DNA of 37,317 nucleotides from Pseudobdellovibrionaceae bacterium (lineage in GTDB: Bacteria > Bdellovibrionota > Bdellovibrionia > Bdellovibrionales > UBA1609). The stretch spans positions 1-37,317 of the forward strand of contig JAUVAX010000024.1 of NCBI GenBank assembly GCA_030591685.1. Reading direction: 5' to 3'. The position numbers and the translations under genes are program-made. Below, in pieces: positions 16,461 to 25,105 of this stretch (position 1 is its first letter; each line of letters begins with the position of its first letter). The notes beneath the pieces were generated by a model, which did not search any database, was not told where the DNA came from, and saw only the letters and a program-made list of their open reading frames with translations.

Positions 16461-18416
16461 GTGAAGAGTAGGATTGTTTTTTTATTTTTTATCATGACTA
16501 TGGTTTTTGGTATTCTTATTACAAGAGCTTTTTATTTGCAATTACTGCCCCAAGAACGCCTCACAGAGTTACAAAAGCGGCAATACAAAACAAATGTGAC
16601 GTTAAGATCACGGAGAGGGTCTATTTTTGATCGAAATGGGCAGGAGTTAGCCGTATCGATAGCCTCGTACTCTTTGTACGCAGACCCTAAAATCATCAAA
16701 CACCCCTATGCGCTCTCTAAAAAGGTCGCACGTATATTAAAAACTTCAAGATCGAAGATAATGAAGAAATTTAAAAATAAAAAAAAGAGATTTGTTTGGG
16801 TAAAGCGACAAGTTAGCCAAAAGTTAAAAGATCAGCTTTTAAAGCTAAAAGAAAGGGGCTTAGGTTTTATTGAGGAGCCAAAAAGAGTTTACCCTAACAA
16901 TCACGTTCTCTCTCAGGTGGTGGGCTTTACTGGGCGCGAAGGTGATGGTTTAGAGGGGCTAGAAAAGAGTATGAATACCTACATAGCTGGTCAAAAAAAG
17001 AGGGTTTCTCTGCAAAGAGACGCTCGGGGGAGACCCTTACTTATGGATTTAGATATATTTGAACCCCCAAAGGACGGGTCAGATGTGCACTTAACCATAG
17101 ATAGTGAGCTTCAGTATATGCTGGAGAGGGAGCTATCAAACTCCGTTCGTCAGTACCGAGCCGACTCTGCTGTGGGTGTTCTTTTGGACGCTCAAACCTC
17201 TGAGGTGTTAGCTCTTGCTAATGTACCGACTTATGATTTAAATTCACCCTTTCAGTACGCCCCCTCATACCGCCGAAACAGAGCTGTTTCAGATATATTT
17301 GAGCCGGGCTCTACAATGAAGCCCTTTGTTATTGCGGCGGCACTCGCGGAGAAGGTTGTGAAGGTGAATACAAAAATAAATTGTGAAGACGGAAGACTAA
17401 AAATAGGACGCCAGGTGATTGGAGAGGCTGATGCTAAACATAATTTTAAATTTTTAACAGTCAGTGAGGTACTTGCGCACTCTTCAAATATCGGGACCTC
17501 AAAAATTGCATTTAAATTAGGGGCCAAAAAGTTTCGTAAATATTTATCTCGATTTGGGTTTGATAAAAAAGTAGGTACTGTGTTCCCTGGAGAAAGCAAG
17601 GGTCTACTTAAGCCTCTGGGTTGGAATAAGCATTTGTTAGCAAATATATCTTTTGGCCACGGTATTGCTACGACTCCATTGCACATTGCTCAAGCCTATG
17701 CGGTTATTGCTAACGGAGGGGTGCTAAAAACGCCTTCTATGATTAAATCTATAAATGGTGTTGAGCCCGGGAGCTGGGAGAAAGAGCGGGATATAGACAG
17801 AAGAGTACTCGACCCAAAAGTGGCTCAAACTATGAGGTACTTGCTAACGGCCTCCACATCAAGGGGCTCTACTGGTTTTAAAGCGCGAGTTTCTGGGTTT
17901 CAGGTGGCGGGTAAAACGGGGACGGCACAAAAGGTAGACTTTAAAAAGGGGGGGTATTTAAAAAATGCTTACATTTCAAGTTTTTCAGGCTTTGTGCCCG
18001 CACATAAGCCTAGATACGTCATTTATATTGCTGTAGATAACCCTCAAGGTAAATATTATGGGTCCCAGGTGGCGGCACCCATTTTTTCAAAAGTAGCAGG
18101 TTACGCACTGAGAAGGGCTGGAGTAGAGCCCATATTGCTGAGTAAAAAAAATCTTCTCGAATCTATGAACCCATTTGCTAGGGGTAAAATAAAATCATCA
18201 AAAATAAAAAGACAACTTAAAAAAGACCTGCAGGGTAAAGACTATATGCCAGACATTAAAGGCTTAAGTTTAAGAGAGGTTTTAAAAGTATTTAATAAAA
18301 AAGATATAAGCGTAAGTGTTAAGGGTGTGGGGCTTGTGATTGACTTTGAGCCCCGCCTGGGAGAACTATTAACAGAAAAATCAAAAGTAAAGTTAATATT
18401 AGAATCCTATAAATAG
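16461..18416 (+). CDS. ftsI: Division transpeptidase FtsI (PBP3) with C-terminal PASTA domain
   Basis: A septal class B penicillin-binding protein that cross-links new wall with FtsW. It has an N-terminal membrane helix (about 5-22), a pedestal domain containing RRGSIFDRNG, and a transpeptidase domain with S284-T-M-K287, S341-S-N343 and K485-T-G487. Residues about 590-651 form one PASTA repeat (MPDIKGLSLREVLKVF to VKLILES). E. coli FtsI lacks PASTA; some other groups carry it. It starts at GTG 16461, preceded by the purine-rich stretch AGGAAGTAAAG. 130 nt separate it from murE. Confidence 0.95.
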   Translation: MKSRIVFLFFIMTMVFGILITRAFYLQLLPQERLTELQKRQYKTNVTLRSRRGSIFDRNGQELAVSIASYSLYADPKIIKHPYALSKKVARILKTSRSKIMKKFKNKKKRFVWVKRQVSQKLKDQLLKLKERGLGFIEEPKRVYPNNHVLSQVVGFTGREGDGLEGLEKSMNTYIAGQKKRVSLQRDARGRPLLMDLDIFEPPKDGSDVHLTIDSELQYMLERELSNSVRQYRADSAVGVLLDAQTSEVLALANVPTYDLNSPFQYAPSYRRNRAVSDIFEPGSTMKPFVIAAALAEKVVKVNTKINCEDGRLKIGRQVIGEADAKHNFKFLTVSEVLAHSSNIGTSKIAFKLGAKKFRKYLSRFGFDKKVGTVFPGESKGLLKPLGWNKHLLANISFGHGIATTPLHIAQAYAVIANGGVLKTPSMIKSINGVEPGSWEKERDIDRRVLDPKVAQTMRYLLTASTSRGSTGFKARVSGFQVAGKTGTAQKVDFKKGGYLKNAYISSFSGFVPAHKPRYVIYIAVDNPQGKYYGSQVAAPIFSKVAGYALRRAGVEPILLSKKNLLESMNPFARGKIKSSKIKRQLKKDLQGKDYMPDIKGLSLREVLKVFNKKDISVSVKGVGLVIDFEPRLGELLTEKSKVKLILESYK

Positions 18417-18436
18417 CTTTTTCATTGGGGCCTAGT

Positions 18437-18464
18437 TTGAAGCATTCAATAAACAATGTAGTAT
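18437..18464 (+). promoter_or_regulatory. Candidate internal promoter before murE
   Basis: TTGAAG (18437-18442) and TAGTAT (18459-18464), 16 nt apart, lie in the ftsI-murE gap, about 80 nt before the murE ATG. Both hexamers are fair sigma70 matches. It may provide mur expression independent of ftsI. No strong terminator is seen in the gap, so read-through is also likely. Confidence 0.35.
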
Positions 18465-18546
18465 ATTCTGGGGGGCAGAGCTCCTCAGGGTTGTTTAAAA
18501 AAACGACGACAGGGCTTTTTTTACTTATAAATAAAGTGATTCAGTT

Positions 18547-20040
18547 ATGAAACTCCTCCAGTTATTAAATATTTACTCTGAATTTCTCGTTGGAGAGAGC
18601 CAAGATGCTGAGGTCACCTCAATATGTATGGATTCGCGCAAAGTAAGCCCCGGTAGCTTATTTGTAGCGATTTCGGGCTCTCAAACAGATGGTCATAGGT
18701 TTATAGAAATGGCGATTAAAAAGGGGGCGGTGGCTTTAGTGGTTGAAAGTAGTGAACTTGTCCCAAAAACTTATTCGGGTGCTATTGTTAAAGTTGGTGA
18801 TGCAAAACGAGCTCTAACAAAATTATGTGCTAAATTTTATGGTTACCCTGCGAATGATTTTTTTTGTGTTGGAGTTACGGGCACTAATGGTAAAACCTCA
18901 ATTACATATTTAATAGAGCATATTTTAAATCAATTTAATTGGAAGACAGGGGTTCTTGGGACTATTGATCACCATATAGGTGATAAACATTGGTCCTCAC
19001 AATTAACGACCCCTGACGCTATCACGCTACAAAAGCGTTTGAGAGAAATGCACGATTTAGGCGCTAAGGCTGTTGCTTTTGAGGTGTCCAGTCACGCCAT
19101 AGAGCAAAACCGTGTTTACGGAGTCCCCTTTAATGGAGCTGTGTTTACAAACCTCACTCGTGATCACCTGGATTACCATAACAGCATGGAGAGTTATTTT
19201 TTAACAAAACAAACTCTCTTTAGAGAACTACTCGTTGACTCGAGTAAGCCTCACAAGTTTTCAATTATTAATATTGATGACCCTTACGGGCAAAAAATTA
19301 AAAGCACTCCTTTAGTGAAAACTATTTACTATGGTCAAGGGGCTAAGAGTGATTATCGATTTAAAATAAGCAAGATGGATTTTAGTGGGAGTCACTTTGT
19401 ACTGCAAACTCCTTTTGGCGAGGCCTCGGCTTTTTTATCCATGCCGGGTTTGTTTTCGGTTTATAATGCTGTTGCTGCGGTGGCCGTAGCGCTGCAGGCG
19501 GGGTTGTCATTAAAGTTAGCGTTGGATTCACTAGAAAGTTTCAAAGGGGTTCCGGGGCGACTTGAGTTTGTTGAAAATAAAAAAGGATTACATATTTTTA
19601 TTGATTATGCGCACACGGATGACGCTTTAATGTCTGTGCTTAAAACTTTAAGTGATATTCGTAAGCAGTCTGGCCAAGGAGGGCAAATACATGTTGTTTT
19701 TGGTTGCGGTGGGGACAGAGATAGGGGGAAGCGGCCCTTGATGATGAAGGCGGCTTTAGCGGGGGCTGATAAAGTCATAGTAACGAGTGATAACCCCAGA
19801 ACAGAGGGGCCGCAGCAAATTATAGATGAGATCCTATCTAATACTCCTAAGGACTTATTGAATAGCAAAGTTTTTATGGACGTTGACCGTAAGTCGGCTA
19901 TACAATCGGCACTGAGCCGAGCTCAACAGGGGGATATTATTTTAATTGCGGGCAAGGGACATGAGAATTATCAAATCATTGGCACTGAACAGAGGCCTTT
20001 TAGTGACGCGCAAGCGGTGAGGGAGATTTTAAAGGCATGA
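18547..20040 (+). CDS. murE: UDP-MurNAc-tripeptide synthetase MurE, meso-DAP type
   Basis: It adds meso-diaminopimelate to UDP-MurNAc-L-Ala-D-Glu with ATP. The P-loop is GTNGKTS (112-118). EVSSHA, and FTNLTRDHLDYH follow, then the amino-acid selecting motif D415-N-P-R418. The Arg in that motif marks meso-DAP enzymes; lysine enzymes differ there. At 497 residues it has normal three-domain size. The murF start overlaps its stop (ATGA), so they are coupled. This is the best marker here for an A1-gamma, Gram-negative type wall. Confidence 0.96.
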   Translation: MKLLQLLNIYSEFLVGESQDAEVTSICMDSRKVSPGSLFVAISGSQTDGHRFIEMAIKKGAVALVVESSELVPKTYSGAIVKVGDAKRALTKLCAKFYGYPANDFFCVGVTGTNGKTSITYLIEHILNQFNWKTGVLGTIDHHIGDKHWSSQLTTPDAITLQKRLREMHDLGAKAVAFEVSSHAIEQNRVYGVPFNGAVFTNLTRDHLDYHNSMESYFLTKQTLFRELLVDSSKPHKFSIINIDDPYGQKIKSTPLVKTIYYGQGAKSDYRFKISKMDFSGSHFVLQTPFGEASAFLSMPGLFSVYNAVAAVAVALQAGLSLKLALDSLESFKGVPGRLEFVENKKGLHIFIDYAHTDDALMSVLKTLSDIRKQSGQGGQIHVVFGCGGDRDRGKRPLMMKAALAGADKVIVTSDNPRTEGPQQIIDEILSNTPKDLLNSKVFMDVDRKSAIQSALSRAQQGDIILIAGKGHENYQIIGTEQRPFSDAQAVREILKA

Positions 20041-21455
20041 TGGTATTGAGCTTAGCCCAGGTCGTCCAGGCCGTGGGAGGGGACATTGTATCTGAGTTCA
20101 TCAGTGAGTTTAAGGGACTTGCCACAGATACTCGTGAAAAAATGCCTTCAAAGCTTTTTATTGCTCTTAGGGGTGAAAATTTTGATGCCCATGAATTTTT
20201 AGAAAAAGCGGTAGCTCAGGGGGCTGTGGCTTTAATTATCGATAAAGAGCCCGACAATTTTTTAGAGTTAAAATCACAAGTCACAATAATAAAAGTTAAA
20301 GATACTTTAAGAGCGCTTCAAGACTTAGCCCTTTTTTGGAGAAGGCTTGCGGGCTTTAAGGTGGCCGCCATCACGGGTTCAAATGGTAAAACCACAACAA
20401 AACAATTTTGTGCAGATATTTTAAAAACTAAATTTAATATTTCATATAGTGAGGGGAGTTTTAATAATCATTGGGGGGTTCCCATCACGCTATTAAATGC
20501 TCCCAAGGATGCAGACCTTGTTATAGTTGAAATGGGCATGAATGCTAAAGGTGAAATTAAAAGATTGTGTGAAATTGCTGAGCCAAACATTGTTCTTGTA
20601 ACAACGGTAGGGTATTCACACGTAGGTGGATTGGGGTCTCTTGAGGACGTTAAAGAGGCCAAGGAAGAAATATATAAATACTCCCCCTGCTCTATTGCCA
20701 TATTCAACGTGAGTAACGAGCACACTATGGAGATGTACGAGTCGGCTCTTGCTAATAATCATTTTAAAAAGCGAATGACATTTTCAAATTTTTCAATTGA
20801 GGCTTGCGATGTCATTTTAAGGATGACCGCAATGGATCTCCACAGCTTATCTGTTACGGGTGAAATTGGAGGGGTTGAGGGTCAGTGCACAGTCCCTGTT
20901 TTTGGCCGGCAAAACATTAATAACCTTATGGCGGCAGCAAGCATAGCTTTTGCTGCGGGGATGAGGCCTGAGGATATTTGGCAAGCCCTGCCCCTGTGCA
21001 AGACCATTTGGGGGCGTAACCAACTGCTTAAATTAAAGTCAGGGGCCCTTGCTATTTTTGATGGCTATAATTCAAACATGGAAAGCGTGGATGCTTTAGT
21101 TAAAAACTTGTATGAAGTTGAAATTACTGGCAAAAAATTCATTGTTTTAGGTGAAATGTTTGAGTTAGGGTTTTATACACGGTCTTTTCACCATCAGCTG
21201 GGGCTTTTAGTGGGGCGGTCATTACTTGATTATGTGTGGTTTATGGGGCCTAGTTTTAAGGACTTTAAGCAGGGTCTTGAGTCCTCTGGGTTTTCAAAAA
21301 ACATTGAAATATCAGAAGGTTACAAAGAAACACTTGCTACTGACCTGCGTAATATGCTAAATGAAGGGGACATAGTTGCGATAAAAGGTTCTCGTGCCAT
21401 GAAGCTAGAGAGAGTGCTTCAGGTTTTAGAGCCCGTAGACTTTAACCCTAAATAG
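20037..21455 (+). CDS. murF: UDP-MurNAc-tripeptide:D-Ala-D-Ala ligase MurF
   Basis: The last cytoplasmic amino-acid ligase: it adds D-Ala-D-Ala to UDP-MurNAc-tripeptide. It has the P-loop GSNGKTT (114-120), VEMGMNAKGEI, and FDGYNSNMES near residue 340, the variant here of the family's DxYNANP motif. At 472 residues it is typical. ATG 20037 overlaps the murE stop; a second in-frame ATG follows at 20040. mraY follows after 22 nt. Confidence 0.95.
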   Translation: MMVLSLAQVVQAVGGDIVSEFISEFKGLATDTREKMPSKLFIALRGENFDAHEFLEKAVAQGAVALIIDKEPDNFLELKSQVTIIKVKDTLRALQDLALFWRRLAGFKVAAITGSNGKTTTKQFCADILKTKFNISYSEGSFNNHWGVPITLLNAPKDADLVIVEMGMNAKGEIKRLCEIAEPNIVLVTTVGYSHVGGLGSLEDVKEAKEEIYKYSPCSIAIFNVSNEHTMEMYESALANNHFKKRMTFSNFSIEACDVILRMTAMDLHSLSVTGEIGGVEGQCTVPVFGRQNINNLMAAASIAFAAGMRPEDIWQALPLCKTIWGRNQLLKLKSGALAIFDGYNSNMESVDALVKNLYEVEITGKKFIVLGEMFELGFYTRSFHHQLGLLVGRSLLDYVWFMGPSFKDFKQGLESSGFSKNIEISEGYKETLATDLRNMLNEGDIVAIKGSRAMKLERVLQVLEPVDFNPK

Positions 21456-21477
21456 ATAAATTTGAGAGTTTTCATAA

Positions 21478-22554
21478 ATGTTGTACAAGTGGTTATATGA
21501 TTTATCCGACACTATTTCTGTCCTTAATATTTTTAGGTACATTACTGTTAGAACCTTTATCACTTTTTTTACATCCTTTATTGTTTGCTGGGCAATGGGT
21601 CCTCTTTTTATCCGTCGGTTAATAAAACGCCAAGTGAGTCAATCTATCCGCGACGACGGGCCGGAGTCCCACAAAAAAAAGGAAGGCACGCCAACTATGG
21701 GTGGTGGTCTTATTTTATTGGGGCTTATTGTTCCGGGCTTGTTATGGATAGACCTTACTAACCCCTTGGTGTGGGGAGCCCTAATTGTAACCCTTTGCTT
21801 TGGTGGCATTGGGTATTGGGATGATTCTTTAAAAATTAATAAAAAAAACACAAAGGGTCTGTCAGGCCGGCTTCGGTTAGTTTTTGAATTTTTGATCAGT
21901 GGTATCGTTGTGGGTTACTTAGTTCATTCAGGGCATATAACAACGACTTTACACATTCCTTTTTTTAAAAATGTTATTTTTAATTTAGGTTGGGCTTATG
22001 TGCCTTTTGCTATGTTTGTTGTTGTTGGCTGTGCGAATGCTGTTAACTTAACAGATGGCCTCGATGGTCTTGCCATTGTCCCGGTGATTGTGTGTGCCGG
22101 TACTTTTATGTTATTTGCCTATGTGGCCGGTCATATTGAGATTGCTGAGTATTTAAATATCCCCTATATTTCAGGCTCTGGTGAGTTAGCTCCTGTCTCA
22201 GCAGCAGTGATAGCTGCGGGGTTAGGGTTTTTATGGTTTAACTCTTATCCAGCACAGGTCTTTATGGGAGATGTAGGTAGTTTAGGTTTAGGTGGGTTTT
22301 TAGGGGTTATGGCTGTGTTGACTAAAAATGAACTTATACTATTGCTTCTTGGTGGCATATTTGTTGTCGAGGCGGTTTCTGTGATCACTCAAGTGGCCTC
22401 ATTTAAGCTCACGGGTAAACGCATTTTTAAGATGGCCCCGATACATCATCATTTTGAATTAAAGGGTATAGATGAAAATAAAATTATTGTGAGGTTTTGG
22501 ATTATATCAATTTTATTAGCCGTTTTAAGTTTAAGTACTTTAAAACTAAGGTAG
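21478..22554 (+). CDS. mraY: Phospho-MurNAc-pentapeptide translocase MraY
   Basis: An integral membrane enzyme that transfers phospho-MurNAc-pentapeptide to undecaprenyl phosphate, making lipid I. Motifs are [17 protein letters not shown], the magnesium-binding [24 protein letters not shown] and the [12 protein letters not shown] loop. It has about ten membrane segments and 358 residues, as usual. The stop TAG (22552-22554) overlaps the ribosome site of murD. Confidence 0.97.
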   Translation: MLYKWLYDLSDTISVLNIFRYITVRTFITFFTSFIVCWAMGPLFIRRLIKRQVSQSIRDDGPESHKKKEGTPTMGGGLILLGLIVPGLLWIDLTNPLVWGALIVTLCFGGIGYWDDSLKINKKNTKGLSGRLRLVFEFLISGIVVGYLVHSGHITTTLHIPFFKNVIFNLGWAYVPFAMFVVVGCANAVNLTDGLDGLAIVPVIVCAGTFMLFAYVAGHIEIAEYLNIPYISGSGELAPVSAAVIAAGLGFLWFNSYPAQVFMGDVGSLGLGGFLGVMAVLTKNELILLLLGGIFVVEAVSVITQVASFKLTGKRIFKMAPIHHHFELKGIDENKIIVRFWIISILLAVLSLSTLKLR

Positions 22555-22562
22555 GAGAAAAA

Positions 22563-23948
22563 ATGTTTAATTATCGGGACATAAAAGATAAAAAAGTAAT
22601 GGTCATAGGCCTCGGGCGTACGGGTGTAGCCGTATCACGTTTTTTAGTTTCTAAGGGCGCGAAGGTGACAATTAGTGATCACAAGTCAAAACCTGAGCTA
22701 ACTACTCAACTAGAGGACATTGAAGGTTTAGATGTTGAGTATGATCTTGGGGGACACACTCCTAAGTTATTTTCACAACAAGACTTAATTATTTTAAGCC
22801 CTGGTGTTTCTCCAGCATTAAAAATATTTGATTATGCAAGAAGCCGAGGTGTGACGGTCACTGGTGAATTTGAATTTGCGGCCGCCTGGTTAGATGTCCC
22901 CGTTGTTGCTATTACGGGTACAAACGGTAAATCTTCTGTGTGTCGTATTATAAAAAGTATTTTTGATGAGTCGGGTATCCCCTCATGGCTTGGGGGTAAT
23001 TATGGCTGTCCTTTGAGTGAGTACTTAATACAAGAAAAAAAGGCCGATATAATTATAGCGGAGGTTTCTAGTTTTCAGCTGGAGCTTTGCGAGCAGCTGA
23101 CGCCTAAAAACATTGTATTTACAAATTTGGCTGAAAACCATTTGGACCGTTATAAATCAATGGAAGATTATGTAAATGCAAAGAGAAAAATATTTTTAAA
23201 CACCAGCCAATCAACTACGAGCATGCTTAATGCCGATGACAATGCTGTTGTAGAGTTAGCCCGTGACCCGGCCGTACAAAAGGGGCGGATTTTTTACTTT
23301 TCAAGAAAGCCAGCATTAGAGCCACAAATTATGAATATTGGTGGTGCTATACTTGTTGATAATGAGCTTCGGATCCGAAGGGGCCCAGAGGTTGAGTATT
23401 TTGATGTTTCAAATGTTAAGGCAAGGGGGGCTCATCAGATTGAGAACATAATGGCCGCTGCTTTAGTGACGCTTGAAAATGGAGCTTCAAAGGAGGCTGT
23501 GCAAAAAGTGATTAATACATTCAGGGGCTTACCGCATCGCCTTGAGTATGTGAGAAGAGTTGGCGGGGTTGAGTTTTATAATGACTCAAAGGCGACGAAT
23601 GTGCACGCGGTGGCAAAGGCGCTGGATTGTTATGATGAGAATGTGATTTTAATTATGGGTGGTAAGGATACGAATTTAAACTACGAGCCGTTGAAGGATA
23701 GGGTTCGTAGAAAGGTGAAGACGCTGATCCTTGTGGGTGAGGCGAAGGAGCGTATAAATAGGGACATTGGGGACTTTTCGGAGACGTATCTTATTGGTAC
23801 GTTTGAGGAGGCGGTGTTGATTTCGTATCAGAAGTCGAGGATTGGGGATTGTGTGTTGTTGGCGCCTGGGGCGTCGAGTTTTGATATTTTTGATAGTTTT
23901 GAGGATCGTGGGAACTACTTTAAGGAGCTGGTGAATAAGTTCCAGTAA
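22563..23948 (+). CDS. murD: UDP-MurNAc-L-alanine:D-glutamate ligase MurD
   Basis: It adds D-Glu to UDP-MurNAc-L-Ala. I chose ATG 22563 (461 residues), because AGGAG (22553-22557) lies 5 nt upstream and the domain begins with KVMVIGLGRTG. A longer frame from 22497 would run 58 nt into mraY. The P-loop is GTNGKSS (119-125). Also seen are NLAENHLDRY, and YNDSKATNVHA in the C-terminal domain. From about 23580 to the stop, Lys is nearly always AAG, Glu GAG, Ala GCG and Thr ACG, unlike the AAA/GAA-rich remainder. The gene is intact. A mobile element begins about 40 nt after its stop. Confidence 0.95.
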   Translation: MFNYRDIKDKKVMVIGLGRTGVAVSRFLVSKGAKVTISDHKSKPELTTQLEDIEGLDVEYDLGGHTPKLFSQQDLIILSPGVSPALKIFDYARSRGVTVTGEFEFAAAWLDVPVVAITGTNGKSSVCRIIKSIFDESGIPSWLGGNYGCPLSEYLIQEKKADIIIAEVSSFQLELCEQLTPKNIVFTNLAENHLDRYKSMEDYVNAKRKIFLNTSQSTTSMLNADDNAVVELARDPAVQKGRIFYFSRKPALEPQIMNIGGAILVDNELRIRRGPEVEYFDVSNVKARGAHQIENIMAAALVTLENGASKEAVQKVINTFRGLPHRLEYVRRVGGVEFYNDSKATNVHAVAKALDCYDENVILIMGGKDTNLNYEPLKDRVRRKVKTLILVGEAKERINRDIGDFSETYLIGTFEEAVLISYQKSRIGDCVLLAPGASSFDIFDSFEDRGNYFKELVNKFQ

Positions 23949-24260
23949 GACCCAAAGGGGCGGCATATATATGTATGCCGCAACCAAAAGGGGACGGAGC
24001 TCTTTCCCAGCCATTTCAGCTCCTTACGCACACACACCACCCGCTAACCAAGAGATTTCCAAAAAATAACTTATCTATTTCCCAAAGCAGCAAAGCAGGG
24101 TTGACCGGCCGGCATATTTGCCACCATTAACCCTCATGAACCACTTTTTTAAGTTAAAACAAGCTAAACAGCCTAGATCTTATTTGTTTTGATTAAGCCT
24201 CTCCATTGAAGTTACATGAACCGCTTAATTATTTATTTGAATTATTTTGAATTTATTTTT
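23949..24260. other. Gap after murD: hairpins and left end of mobile element
   Basis: There is no gene here. CGGCATA (23961-23967) and TATGCCG (23974-23980) form a 7-bp hairpin with no T-run, so it is not a normal terminator. GGGACGGAG (23991-23999) is repeated inverted at 25038-25046. GGAGCT (23996-24001) pairs with AGCTCC (24018-24023). CATGAACC is followed by A/G-CTT at about 24136 and 24216, a small direct repeat. The rest is AT-rich 3' flank of the transposase. Confidence 0.5.
23961..23980. repeat. REP-like hairpin downstream of murD
   Basis: A perfect 7-bp inverted repeat, CGGCATA/TATGCCG, with a 6-nt loop TATATG. It lies just outside the inverted 9-mer that bounds the transposase region. 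No T-tract follows. It may be a REP-like palindrome used by the transposase or an mRNA 3'-end stabiliser for murD. Confidence 0.5.
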
Positions 24261-25047
24261 TTAAGTTGTATTCAGCTCTGTAAGTTTAAACTGCGCTTGG
24301 TTTATTAGGCTATTAACTTTGCAAACCATCTGATCTTGCCATAGTGGGCTGCCTATGAACTTTTTATAGATCCATTGAGAGCCAAAAACCTCATTTGTTA
24401 AGTACGATAAAAAAAGCTTTCTGTATTTTGACCTTCTTATCGCCATCGTCTTGCCGAGCTCCATGTACCAATCAGGCAGTGTTATGAGCTTAGACCATTC
24501 ATCTTTTATGCCAAAGGCAAAGAATTTATAACTGGAGTACTTAAAGTATTTTAACTTCTCCAGTTTAACCATATTAGCTCTTACTGGATTTGCTTCAATA
24601 TAAAAGTGAACTCTCATTAAGTGATCTGAGTTTTCGATTAATGGGGTTTTAGGGCGTTCGTTTGCAACCTTTCCACTTCGTCTAAAAATTTTATTAAAAG
24701 TAGCTCCAAATTGAGCATGTGACACTCTCATAAAGCTTGAAAGATATGAGGAGCACTCATCATAACTCATCTGCATATGAACGTGATTATCCATTATACA
24801 ATAGGAGTATAAATGGACCTTTGAACTTACGCTTTTGTGGTTGAGTGCATACTTTGTGCACTTCATATAGAGATCCTTGGTCGGGGTGGAGTTGGTAGGT
24901 TCTTGAGATCCGCATGGGAAGATATGAGTGCAAGATTGAGGGAAGGTAGGGAAGGGTTTAAATGGGGTCTGAGGAGGGAGTTGGGCAGGGTGTGTCCGGC
25001 AGGCGGATTTGGCCCACGTATCTGTCCGGGGGGCGGACTCCGTCCCT
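23990..25047. mobile_element. RAYT/IS200-like insertion between murD and ftsW
   Basis: About 1.06 kb bounded by a 9-bp perfect inverted match: GGGACGGAG (23991-23999) and CTCCGTCCC (25038-25046). It contains one Y1-type transposase gene on the minus strand and, at its right end, two tandem 30-nt units with hairpins. No target-site duplication is visible; Y1 transposases do not make one. It interrupts the normally contiguous murD-ftsW order. The exact ends are inferred from the repeats only. Confidence 0.6.
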
Positions 25048-25076
25048 GTGTGATATTTGGTATTAGTCGTTGGCAT
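24261..25076 (-). CDS. REP-associated (RAYT) Y1/IS200-like transposase
   Basis: A single-strand DNA transposase of the HUH Y1 group. The metal-binding motif H98-V-H100 sits in CIMDNHVHMQM, and the candidate catalytic Y159 is in FYIEANPVRANMV, both typical of TnpA-REP proteins. The convincing domain runs from about residue 50 to 200. The first 50 residues, Pro/Thr-rich, are encoded across two G-rich hairpin repeats and contain no internal start, so the true N-terminus may lie further in at a non-ATG codon. The last 70 residues are a basic tail. No frameshift is seen, so it may be active. It is opposite in direction to the dcw genes on both sides. Confidence 0.75.
   Translation of the reverse strand: MPTTNTKYHTGTESAPRTDTWAKSACRTHPAQLPPQTPFKPFPTFPQSCTHIFPCGSQEPTNSTPTKDLYMKCTKYALNHKSVSSKVHLYSYCIMDNHVHMQMSYDECSSYLSSFMRVSHAQFGATFNKIFRRSGKVANERPKTPLIENSDHLMRVHFYIEANPVRANMVKLEKLKYFKYSSYKFFAFGIKDEWSKLITLPDWYMELGKTMAIRRSKYRKLFLSYLTNEVFGSQWIYKKFIGSPLWQDQMVCKVNSLINQAQFKLTELNTT
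24991..25050. repeat. Two tandem 30-nt REP-like units
   Basis: Units 24991-25020 and 25021-25050 match at 20 of 30 positions by eye. Each holds a hairpin in phase. In the first, TCCG (24995-24998) pairs with CGGA (25004-25007). In the second, GTCCG (25024-25028) pairs with CGGAC (25034-25038) around a GGGGG loop. Each loop is 5 nt. They lie immediately upstream of the transposase gene, as REP elements do beside RAYT genes. Confidence 0.55.
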
Positions 25077-25097
25077 TGTTAATCATCATGGTACAAT
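25070..25097 (+). promoter_or_regulatory. Candidate ftsW promoter
   Basis: TTGGCA (25070-25075) and TACAAT (25092-25097) are 16 nt apart, each 5 of 6 matches to sigma70 consensus. A start about 7-8 nt downstream would fall on or just before ATG 25106 of ftsW. The promoter lies right after the mobile element, so it can drive ftsW even though the insertion separates it from murD. Confidence 0.5.
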
Positions 25098-25105
25098 CTT
25101 TCCAT

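Noticed and set aside
22497-22562. Upstream start for murD that overlaps mraY
   Set aside because: It adds 22 residues unlike MurD. AGGAG at 22553-22557 points to ATG 22563.
23961-23980. Terminator after murD
   Set aside because: The 7-bp hairpin is not followed by a T-run on the plus strand, so I treat it as a REP-like palindrome.
24991-25050. CRISPR-like repeat
   Set aside because: There are only two adjoining units with no spacers between them; the hairpins fit REP elements better.
24837-25082. Plus-strand frame across the 5' end of the transposase gene
   Set aside because: It is antisense to the transposase and reads through the G-rich hairpin repeats, giving a Gly/Arg-rich peptide with no family pattern.
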